Shown one piece after another: positions 1-5,605 of a stretch of 7,119 nt of DNA. The position numbers and the translations under genes are program-made. Source of the DNA: JANMZR01 sp040385875 (GTDB lineage Bacteria > Bacteroidota > Bacteroidia > Cytophagales > Spirosomataceae); contig JAZKGO010000214.1 in NCBI GenBank assembly GCA_040385875.1, forward strand, positions 1-7,119. Direction: 5' to 3'. A model generated the notes under the pieces. That model did no database searches and was not told where the DNA came from. It saw nothing but the letters and a program-made list of their open reading frames with translations. Every line of letters starts with the position of its first letter. Positions within the stretch are counted from its first letter, which is position 1.

Positions 1-1823
1 TCTGCCAACATTTTGCCCAAAATTTTAGCTAATCGCATGGCTTGGTCAAAGTCGCCCTCTACTTTAAGTCGCCCTTGAATAAAGGCTGTTTGGACATCCA
101 ATTTCCCGTTTGCTATTTTCAATAAATGCTCTTCTTCTACCGAAAAGGTGGCGTCAGGTTTTTCTGCTTCTCCTTTTGCAACAGTTCCAGGAAATTTGCT
201 AATATCCACAATCCATTTTGAGAGCAATTCTCCTTTTACCACGAACTGAAATAGACCAGATTTTGGTTTGCCGTTATCTGGCATTTTTTTCAAGTATTTC
301 CCCAAATCAGCAAATAATTTTTCGGAAGCAGGTTTTTTATTCGCAGCTGATTTGGATGGTTTTTTAGCTTCTTTTTTAGCTGAATGAGCTAAAATAGCCG
401 ACTCTAATTCATTGGCCGACTCCCAAATATATCGAGTGAATTTATCAATATCTGGCATTGAATTAGCATCAGATGTAGGGCTAATTGTTACATATCCATC
501 ATAACTTAATATGGTGATTATCAACCCTAAACCATCCAATACTGGGGCAGATCCCATCACAGAAAGCATTTTGTGACCGCTTATATACAAGGGCATTTTT
601 GGGCCAGGTACATTGGTAATGGTGACATTGAAAACTGGCTTGTGCATTTCCGAAACTTTAAATTTGGAATACAATCTAGCTGCTTGATTGGCAATGCCAA
701 AAGGAATCGCTTCGGCCATATTGGCGAGCGTTTTGGCTCCTAAAGCTCCCTGGTAAGTTTTGCCTCTATTGGTGTTTTCTTGTATAGTTTCCAAGCGTGT
801 AATTGGATCCTCAATATGAGTGGCTATTTGTACAAACATAGCCGATACTTGATTGTCAATCTGCTCCTCTTCCTTTTTTGTTCGGGTGGAAATCGGAACC
901 ATCGCCACCAAAGATTTTTCGGGTAATTTCCCTTTTTCATTTAAATAGCGACGCAAAGCTCCTGCACAAATGGCCAAAAGAACATCATTTACAGTTGCTC
1001 CCATTTTGCTTTTTAATACTAAAATACGATCTAATGAGAGTATAGCTGAATTCCACATTCTTCGGGAAGCTACTATGCCATTCAAAGGCGTATTGGGTGC
1101 CGAAAAAGGAATGGTTGGTAGCTCTGCTTTTTGCATTCTAGTCAAAAAACCTGCCTTCAGTGTAGCTTTGAGAGTGTTTGTGATTAATTTTGGAAATTTT
1201 AAAGGATCTTTCGCAAAGCTTAACCCACTATTTATCATCAATGAAATTTCATTTGGAATGGGCTCAGGCTTGTACGGTTTTGGCTCAGGAATTTCTCTTT
1301 TTTCAGGAGTAAAATCAAGGAACAAACTCAAGAGCCCAGCTCCACCCACACCATCTACTGCTACGTGATGCATTTTTGAAATAATGGCGACAGAACCTGC
1401 TGGTACTTGCGGAATATTATTCAATCCTTCAACAAAACTCATTGACCAGAGGGGTTTATTTTGATCCAAAGGTTCTGAAAAAAAATGGGAGGCAGTATTC
1501 CTCAACTCTTTCCAACTGCCTGATTGGGGCAATGCGGTATGCTTCAAATGCATATCGATGTCAAAATTGGGGTCATCCGTCCAATAGGGATAATCGATGC
1601 TTAAAGGCACGTAAACAAGTCTTTGACGAAGTTTTTTGAACTGGTGAATCCTCGACATCACCGTTTTTTTGAATGTTTCAAAGTCGAGCGAACCCTCAAT
1701 TACCAAAACAGAGCCGATATTCATGGGGCTGGTGGGGGTTTCGGTATATAAAAAAGTGGCATCCATACCCGAAATATGTTGCAAATTATTGTTGATGAAG
1801 CTATCAGTTAGTTTCTTTATCAT
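1..1823 (-). CDS. WS/DGAT acyltransferase fused to a C-terminal SCP2 domain (partial, C-terminus off the left edge)
   Basis: Wax ester synthase/diacylglycerol acyltransferase, which joins an acyl-CoA to a fatty alcohol or diacylglycerol to make storage neutral lipid, usually at the inner membrane face. From ATG at 1823 the frame is open to base 3 (607 codons). Family landmarks appear in order: PLW at residues 124-126, the catalytic HHVAVDG at 152-158 (bases 1350-1370), VND around 279-280, and NVPGP at 404-408 in the C-terminal domain. A Lys/Ala/Ser-rich linker (about 475-500) then leads to a domain from about 502 that ends in TAFIQGRLKVEGDFDQAMRL, the typical end of an SCP2 lipid-binding fold. 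Stand-alone family members are about 450-500 residues, so this is a genuine extension with no frame break. It diverges from the plus-strand cluster. The acyltransferase call is firm and the SCP2 call strong. The preferred substrate (alcohol or diacylglycerol) cannot be read from sequence. Confidence 0.95.
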   Translation of the reverse strand, partial: MIKKLTDSFINNNLQHISGMDATFLYTETPTSPMNIGSVLVIEGSLDFETFKKTVMSRIHQFKKLRQRLVYVPLSIDYPYWTDDPNFDIDMHLKHTALPQSGSWKELRNTASHFFSEPLDQNKPLWSMSFVEGLNNIPQVPAGSVAIISKMHHVAVDGVGGAGLLSLFLDFTPEKREIPEPKPYKPEPIPNEISLMINSGLSFAKDPLKFPKLITNTLKATLKAGFLTRMQKAELPTIPFSAPNTPLNGIVASRRMWNSAILSLDRILVLKSKMGATVNDVLLAICAGALRRYLNEKGKLPEKSLVAMVPISTRTKKEEEQIDNQVSAMFVQIATHIEDPITRLETIQENTNRGKTYQGALGAKTLANMAEAIPFGIANQAARLYSKFKVSEMHKPVFNVTITNVPGPKMPLYISGHKMLSVMGSAPVLDGLGLIITILSYDGYVTISPTSDANSMPDIDKFTRYIWESANELESAILAHSAKKEAKKPSKSAANKKPASEKLFADLGKYLKKMPDNGKPKSGLFQFVVKGELLSKWIVDISKFPGTVAKGEAEKPDATFSVEEEHLLKIANGKLDVQTAFIQGRLKVEGDFDQAMRLAKILGKMLA

Positions 1824-1878
1824 TATTTTTAAAAACTAAAATTTGAAATCGAACGAAAATAGTTAAATTTAGTTGATT

Positions 1879-1890
1879 AATTGCACAATT
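1879..1890. promoter_or_regulatory. Short inverted repeat AATTG-CA-CAATT in the divergent spacer (possible operator)
   Basis: Two 5-base arms around a CA centre lie in the 174-base spacer between the divergent acyltransferase and the 189-residue protein, where an operator would be expected. The rest of the spacer is AT-rich. On the minus strand, TTG followed 14 bases later by TAAATTTA (around 1864-1887) could be a poor promoter for the acyltransferase. Such short palindromes arise by chance in AT-rich DNA, so this is only a candidate. Confidence 0.22.
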
Positions 1891-1960
1891 CGTAGAGATG
1901 AGTTTGAAAATAAATTGATTCTCAAAACCAAAATAGACTTAAAGTTTTTAACATTAATAA

Positions 1961-1979
1961 CCTTGAGTGAAACTCGAGG
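1961..1979 (+). promoter_or_regulatory. 5' leader stem-loop upstream of the 189-residue protein
   Basis: CCTTGAGT (1961-1968) pairs with ACTCGAGG (1972-1979) around a GAA loop: eight base pairs, one of them a U-G wobble. It ends 18 bases before the ATG at 1998. The intervening bases are an A-rich run of the form GAAAAACAAAAATAACA. There is no following T-tract, so it is not an intrinsic terminator. A similar arrangement precedes the lysine-rich gene at 3495. It could affect translation or mRNA stability. Confidence 0.4.
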
Positions 1980-1997
1980 TGAAAAACAAAAATAACA

Positions 1998-2567
1998 ATG
2001 TCAGAAAATAAAGAAGAAACGGCCTCATTTGTTTTGAGATTAACACAAAAAATCTATAAATCTGAGGAAGGTGAGTCTCAAGTACAATGGCGTGGAAATA
2101 TCAGACATGTGCAAAGCGGTGAGGAGGAGAGGTTTTCTGATTTCAATGCGGCTAGCCATTTTATGCAAAATAAATTGGAGAATTTGACTATGAAATCGGT
2201 TGAAAATGAGCCAGAAGAGGAGCAAAAAGGTATTATTTCTAAAAGCTTTGATTTCTGGAAAAAAGTTGCCACTGAAGCACCAAAAATTATGAGGGATACC
2301 ATCAAAGATCCTAAAAAACAAGCGGTTCATTTTCAAGAGCAAATTCAAGAACAATTTCAACAAATTGGTGAGGCCATTGAGCAAAAAATAGAGGATCGTG
2401 TGGGAAAGAAAATTGAATTAGAAGATATATTAGGCGCTTCTAAATCTGACTCAAAAAAAATACTAGCCCTATTAGATCAACTTTCTGGCCAGATAGAATT
2501 GTTGAATGCCAAAGTTGAAAAGCTTTCAAAACAAAAGAAAACCTCGCAGACTGCTGCGAACAAATAG
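1998..2567 (+). CDS. Unnamed protein: WRG...HVQSGE N-terminal domain plus phasin-like helical/coiled-coil tail
   Basis: I do not recognise a named family. Residues 10-60 form a compact, probably alpha/beta segment with the pattern FVLRL...W31RG..RHVQSGEEERF and a following helix. Similar W-R-G/HVQSGE segments occur, from memory, in hypothetical proteins of several phyla. A Glu-rich linker (66-76) follows, then a helix-rich, Gln/Glu/Lys-rich region (80-145) and a heptad-like coiled coil at 153-177 (ILALLDQLSGQIELLNAKV). It has no signal peptide, transmembrane segment or cysteine, so it is probably cytoplasmic. This build resembles phasins, the amphipathic helical coat proteins of storage granules. 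Beside a wax ester/triacylglycerol synthase, a lipid-inclusion surface role is plausible but unproven. It is probably co-transcribed with the regulator two bases downstream. The start is preceded by an A-rich leader and a stem-loop. The coding call is firm; the function is inference. Confidence 0.88.
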   Translation: MSENKEETASFVLRLTQKIYKSEEGESQVQWRGNIRHVQSGEEERFSDFNAASHFMQNKLENLTMKSVENEPEEEQKGIISKSFDFWKKVATEAPKIMRDTIKDPKKQAVHFQEQIQEQFQQIGEAIEQKIEDRVGKKIELEDILGASKSDSKKILALLDQLSGQIELLNAKVEKLSKQKKTSQTAANK

Positions 2568-2569
2568 TT

Positions 2570-3376
2570 ATGCAAGAAATTCTAGATAAAATAGAAAAAA
2601 TTCTTGCTAAAAAACAGACCGCAATTGTAAAAGTGGAAGTGTTTGGCACCTTCACCGTTTGGGTGGATAATCAAAAACTTAATTCTAAAAATTGGGGGAG
2701 AGACAAGTCAATACAACTCTTTCAGTTTTTGGCAATGGCTCGCTCAAGAAAAGCAATGCTCAAAGACCAAATTGTAGATAAGCTTTGGGAAAATGATATG
2801 GATGATCAAGGATTTAAAGTGGCCCTCCATGGTATCAATAAAGCACTTGAACCAGACCGTAAAAGCCATTCAGACACTAAATTTGTACTTAGAAACGGAC
2901 ATGCTTATCAATTAGATTTAACTTATTTATTTATTGACTCCCACGCCTTTGAGGAGCTGATTATTATTGGTAATCAACACGTTAATGAAAAATCTTCCAT
3001 CGCTATTCAATGCTATAGACAGGCCATAGCCCTCCACAAAGGGGCTTTTTTGCCTGATAGGATTTATGAAGATTGGTCGTCTGATGAAAGAGAACGCCTT
3101 CAATTGATGTTTTTGGGAGCCTCTGTCACTTTGGCTGAATTATTATTGTCTGAAAATCCGAATGAAAGCATACAACTTTGTCAGGAAGCACTTCTCGCTG
3201 ACGTTACTTGGGAAGAAGCCTACCGAATACAAATGTTGGCTTATTTGAAAAAAGGAAATCGGCCAATGGCTATTAAAACTTACCAAGTTTGCGAAGCCGT
3301 TTTGAAAGCAGAATTTGGCATCAAACCACTTCCTGAAACCCGTAAAATTTATCAAACCATTCTAGAAATCGATTGA
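2570..3376 (+). CDS. SARP/BTAD-type transcriptional regulator (winged helix + bacterial transcriptional activator domain)
   Basis: Probable DNA-binding transcription factor. Residues 1-20 form a short charged helix. Residues 22-116 match an OmpR-like winged helix of SARP type: VEVFGTFTVWVDNQ, then W42GRDKSIQLFQFLA, KDQIVDKLW, the recognition-helix region FKVALHGINKAL, and a wing ending in LRNGHAYQLDL. Residues 123-268 are an all-helical, TPR-like BTAD, with SHAFEEL at its start, ALHKGAFLPD and EDWSSDERERL within it, and EAYRIQMLAYLKKGNRPMAIKTYQ near its end. It has only these two domains, without the ATPase or sensor extensions of larger relatives. The start lies two bases after the preceding stop, so translational coupling is likely. 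Stand-alone SARP-like regulators are best known from Actinobacteria, making this Bacteroidota example less usual. The natural targets to suspect are its own operon and the neighbouring lipid genes. The family call is strong; the targets are inference. Confidence 0.88.
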   Translation: MQEILDKIEKILAKKQTAIVKVEVFGTFTVWVDNQKLNSKNWGRDKSIQLFQFLAMARSRKAMLKDQIVDKLWENDMDDQGFKVALHGINKALEPDRKSHSDTKFVLRNGHAYQLDLTYLFIDSHAFEELIIIGNQHVNEKSSIAIQCYRQAIALHKGAFLPDRIYEDWSSDERERLQLMFLGASVTLAELLLSENPNESIQLCQEALLADVTWEEAYRIQMLAYLKKGNRPMAIKTYQVCEAVLKAEFGIKPLPETRKIYQTILEID

Positions 3377-3421
3377 GATGCTTCACAAATAATCTGTAAC
3401 TTTCTTGTAACCCATTCAAAC

Positions 3422-3429
3422 TAAATTTG
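3422..3429 (+). promoter_or_regulatory. Candidate Bacteroidota -7 promoter box TAAATTTG
   Basis: The sequence matches TAnnTTTG, the -7 element of the primary sigma factor in Bacteroidota, and lies 65 bases before the ATG at 3495. A TTG at 3405-3407 is the nearest -33-like element, but the 14-base gap is shorter than the usual 19-21. Transcription from here would give a leader of roughly 60 bases containing the stem-loop at 3451-3478. It supports an independent transcript for the lysine-rich gene and perhaps the two hydrolases. Confidence 0.45.
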
Positions 3430-3450
3430 TTTTAAAATTAGAAACAACAT

Positions 3451-3478
3451 AGATTTTGAACTCAAGGAAGTTCAATCT
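3451..3478 (+). promoter_or_regulatory. 5' leader stem-loop upstream of the lysine-rich protein gene
   Basis: TTGAACT (3456-3462) pairs perfectly with AGTTCAA (3469-3475) around the loop CAAGGA. After a TT bulge, AGA (3451-3453) can pair with TCT (3476-3478). The hairpin ends 16 bases before the ATG, and the spacer GAAAACAAAATAAGAA nearly copies the one before the gene at 1998. AACTCAAGG here also matches AACTCGAGG in that leader with one difference. No T-tract follows. Confidence 0.4.
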
Positions 3479-3494
3479 GAAAACAAAATAAGAA

Positions 3495-4010
3495 ATGGAA
3501 AATCAAGAAATCAAAAAGCCGACAACAGTAAAAACTGCTCAAAAGCAAACACCCAAAACAGAGGCGGTAGGTACGGAGAAAAAAGAAACAATTGCTAAGA
3601 AAAAAGTGACTAAAAAACCAATAGCTAAGGTTGTAACTTCTTCAGCAATAGCTCCTTATATTGCACCCAAAACACAAGCTCCCAAAGTAGCTAATGAAAA
3701 ATCTACTTTTAAAAAGGTGATAGAGGCTGGTAAATTAACAGGTAATATTGTTGCAAAAGCAGGAGGTAAAATTTTAGTTAGCTCTCTTAAAACTACCAAA
3801 GCTATTGCAGGAATTTATTCAAAAGCAGGTAAAAAAGCATTGGAAATGGGCAAAGAATTAATGGATGATACTACTAAAGTGATGACTGAAAACCAGAAAG
3901 TGATTTCTGATACTGCTTCAAAAGCCATAAAAGAAACAGTAAGCACCATTAAAGAATCAAATCTAATTGAAAACCCTTTGAAAGGAATCTTGAAGGGTAA
4001 GAAAAAGTAA
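3495..4010 (+). CDS. Lysine-rich, arginine-free helical protein; candidate granule-associated (phasin/histone-like) protein
   Basis: No named family is recognised. The 171-residue product has 37 lysines, no arginine, tryptophan, histidine or cysteine, and about 16 acidic residues, so it is strongly basic (about +21). Residues 1-70 are a low-complexity Lys/Thr/Ala/Pro tail, probably disordered, with KK, KKK and AP-type repeats reminiscent of histone H1-like tails. Residues 72-170 look mainly helical with amphipathic spacing (FKKVIEAGKLTGNIVAKAGG, then IYSKAGKKALEMGKEL) and end in KGKKK. There is no signal peptide or convincing membrane span. The combination of an amphipathic helical body and a cationic tail recalls PhaF-type phasins and the lysine-rich lipid-droplet protein of Rhodococcus, although here the main basic tail is N-terminal. 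Binding both inclusions and nucleic acid is one possibility; a DNA-compaction protein is the main alternative. It has its own promoter candidate and lies 57 bases before the lipase gene. Confidence 0.85.
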   Translation: MENQEIKKPTTVKTAQKQTPKTEAVGTEKKETIAKKKVTKKPIAKVVTSSAIAPYIAPKTQAPKVANEKSTFKKVIEAGKLTGNIVAKAGGKILVSSLKTTKAIAGIYSKAGKKALEMGKELMDDTTKVMTENQKVISDTASKAIKETVSTIKESNLIENPLKGILKGKKK

Positions 4011-4015
4011 TAACA

Positions 4016-4047
4016 CCTTTAAACGTTTTTGCGATAGCCCTTAAAGG
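4016..4047 (+). other. Intergenic inverted repeat before the lipase gene
   Basis: CCTTTAA (4016-4022) is complementary to TTAAAGG (4041-4047) with an 18-base loop. It begins five bases after the stop codon of the lysine-rich gene and ends 20 bases before the ATG at 4068. With no T-tract and a weak AT-rich stem it is unlikely to terminate transcription. It may be an mRNA processing or stability element, or chance. Confidence 0.3.
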
Positions 4048-4067
4048 AACCTCGAAACGATAAAATC

Positions 4068-4886
4068 ATGATAAAATCAACAAATGGAATCAACCTTTTC
4101 ACCAAAAATTATTTTGTTGAAAATCCTATTGCCAATGTATTAATTGTACACGGCCTTCATGAGCATTGTCTTCGATATGCACATGTGGCCGAAGCATTCA
4201 ACAAAATTGGAGTGAATGCTTATACCTTTGACCTACGTGGCCATGGCCAGTCGGAAGGACAAAAGGTGAACATTAAGTCTGTGGATGAATATCGTGAAGA
4301 TGTGGAGAATGTGTATAGGAGTATTCCGAAAGAGCTACCCTTTTTTATTGTGGGGCATAGTATGGGTGGTTTGATTGTGACTGATTTTTTGCTTTTCAAC
4401 GAGCGGAACGATGTGAAAGGAGTGGTTTTATCAGGGGCTGCCTTGGAAGTTGGTGAAGATCTTTCACCTTTATTGATGAAATTAGCCAATTTGATTGGCA
4501 GCCTTTTACCTAATTTGCCCACTCAAAAGTTGGATGTAAAACTCATTTCTCGTGACCCCGCCGAAGTTGAAAAATATGTAAATGACCCATTGAATTATAC
4601 AGGTGGAACAAAGGCGGGTTTAGGAAAGGCACTTTTGAATAGAATCGCAGAATTAAAGCCAAAACAGATTACCTTTGATTACCCAGTATTAATCATGCAT
4701 GGTGGCGCTGATAAGATTACCAATCCCAAAGGATCCATTTCATTACACGAAAAGGCAAAGGCAAAGGATAAAACTTTGAAAATTTGGGAAGGGGCTCACC
4801 ATGAGATATTCAATGAAATCAACAAAAATGAGGTGATTAATTATATGACTGATTGGTTGAAAATCCATATTGAGCCTAAAAAATAA
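4068..4886 (+). CDS. Monoacylglycerol-lipase-like alpha/beta hydrolase
   Basis: Probable serine hydrolase that releases fatty acid from monoacylglycerol, lysophospholipid or a similar ester. The 272-residue length is right for the bacterial monoacylglycerol lipase/lysophospholipase (Hydrolase_4) family. Visible landmarks are the oxyanion-region VHGLHEHCLRY at 28-37, close to the family pattern HGxxEHxxRY; FDLRGHGQSEG at 54-64; the nucleophile elbow GHSMGG with Ser98; the acid Asp215 in HGGADKITNP; and the catalytic His245 in GAHHEIFNE, where the HE..NE pattern is typical. A cap region lies at about 130-190. There is no signal peptide, so it probably acts in the cytoplasm. It is followed after 8 bases by a second hydrolase, so the two are very likely co-transcribed. 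Opposite the wax ester/triacylglycerol synthase, it would fit a role in mobilising stored lipid. The fold and catalytic residues are clear; the exact substrate is not. Confidence 0.93.
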   Translation: MIKSTNGINLFTKNYFVENPIANVLIVHGLHEHCLRYAHVAEAFNKIGVNAYTFDLRGHGQSEGQKVNIKSVDEYREDVENVYRSIPKELPFFIVGHSMGGLIVTDFLLFNERNDVKGVVLSGAALEVGEDLSPLLMKLANLIGSLLPNLPTQKLDVKLISRDPAEVEKYVNDPLNYTGGTKAGLGKALLNRIAELKPKQITFDYPVLIMHGGADKITNPKGSISLHEKAKAKDKTLKIWEGAHHEIFNEINKNEVINYMTDWLKIHIEPKK

Positions 4887-4894
4887 TAGATATT

Positions 4895-5605
4895 ATGAAT
4901 GCAGAGATGAATAAACCGGGGTGGTTTTTACACCTAACTGAAATATTTAGAGCCATTTATGAATATTTTCAAGGGTACTTTTTTATTCGTAAAACCATTA
5001 AAAGTGAAGAGGGTGCAGGTGAGACCGTTTTGGTGATTCCAGGCCTTTTGAGTACGGATATCTATACCGTACCCTTACGAAATTTTCTCAATAAAATTGG
5101 ATATAAAACGGTCGGTTGGGAAATGGGGCGTAATCTGGGGAGACTTGAATATTTGCCAAAACTGCAAGAAAAGGTAAAAGAGTTATATCTCCAAAATAAT
5201 CAAAAAGTGATTGTAATTGGCTGGAGTATGGGCGGAATTTTGGCAAGAGAACTAGCCAAACTTTCTCCTGAATTCATCAAAATGGTTATTACCACTGGTA
5301 GTCCTTTTGCCGATGTACAAGCTCCCAATCACGCCAAATGGGTGTACGATCTGCTCAATAAAAACCAAGAAATTGATCCCCATTTCGAAAATCAAATTCC
5401 TGTTCCACCTTCAATGCCCACTTTAGCACTGTACTCAAAATTGGATGGAATGGTACCGTGGCAAGCATGCATGGACCTGAATCCCGATGAATTACATCAA
5501 AATCAAGAAGTTAGCTCAAGCCATTTTGGCATGGGAGGTAACCGAGAGGTGATGACAGCCATTAGGAAGTTTATCGAAAAAAAAGAATTGATTGAGCAAG
5601 TGTAA
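4895..5605 (+). CDS. Alpha/beta hydrolase, lipase/esterase-like
   Basis: Serine hydrolase of 236 residues. After an N-terminal segment rich in aromatic residues (WFLHLTEIFRAIYEYFQGYFF, about 10-30), which may be an amphipathic membrane- or droplet-contacting helix, the hydrolase core starts at VLVIPGLLSTD (45-55). The nucleophile elbow is GWSMGG with Ser111, the acid is probably Asp184 in YSKLDGMVPW, and the base is probably His210 in SSSHFGMGGN. It is short and has little room for a cap, resembling lipase-like or PGAP1-type esterases more than its upstream neighbour, so the pair is not an obvious recent duplication. No cleavable signal peptide is evident. The gene begins 8 bases after the upstream stop; ATG at 4907 is an alternative start. 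Its substrate may be di- or triacylglycerol or wax ester, judging only from context. Its stop abuts the convergent AraC gene. Confidence 0.9.
   Translation: MNAEMNKPGWFLHLTEIFRAIYEYFQGYFFIRKTIKSEEGAGETVLVIPGLLSTDIYTVPLRNFLNKIGYKTVGWEMGRNLGRLEYLPKLQEKVKELYLQNNQKVIVIGWSMGGILARELAKLSPEFIKMVITTGSPFADVQAPNHAKWVYDLLNKNQEIDPHFENQIPVPPSMPTLALYSKLDGMVPWQACMDLNPDELHQNQEVSSSHFGMGGNREVMTAIRKFIEKKELIEQV

Noticed and set aside
970..1368. 132-codon open frame on the plus strand
   Set aside because: It lies wholly inside the WS/DGAT gene on the opposite strand, which carries the family motifs in the correct order; the plus-strand product has no recognisable domain.
1442..1639. 65-codon open frame on the plus strand
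   Set aside because: It is antisense to the conserved N-terminal half of the WS/DGAT gene and has no family features.
2040..2384. 114-codon hydrophobic open frame on the minus strand
   Set aside because: It mirrors the Lys/Glu/Gln-rich helical coding region of the 189-residue protein; antisense of such codons gives Phe/Leu-rich false membrane proteins. The overlapping frame at 2078-2305 is rejected for the same reason.
3966..4000. CCCTT...AAGGG inverted repeat near the end of the lysine-rich gene as a terminator
   Set aside because: It lies inside the coding sequence, has a short stem and a long loop, and has no T-tract after it.
3495..4010. Calling the lysine-rich protein a definite phasin or histone H1 homologue
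   Set aside because: Low-complexity Lys/Ala/Thr/Pro composition gives spurious similarity to both families; no diagnostic motif is visible, so only a candidate role is stated.
4220..4522. 100-codon open frame on the minus strand
   Set aside because: It is antisense to the catalytic core of the monoacylglycerol-lipase-like gene, including the GHSMGG elbow, and has no domain of its own.
1..5605. A polyhydroxyalkanoate (PHA) synthesis locus
   Set aside because: No PHA synthase, thiolase or reductase gene is seen, and the biosynthetic enzyme present is a WS/DGAT; flanking DNA could change this.
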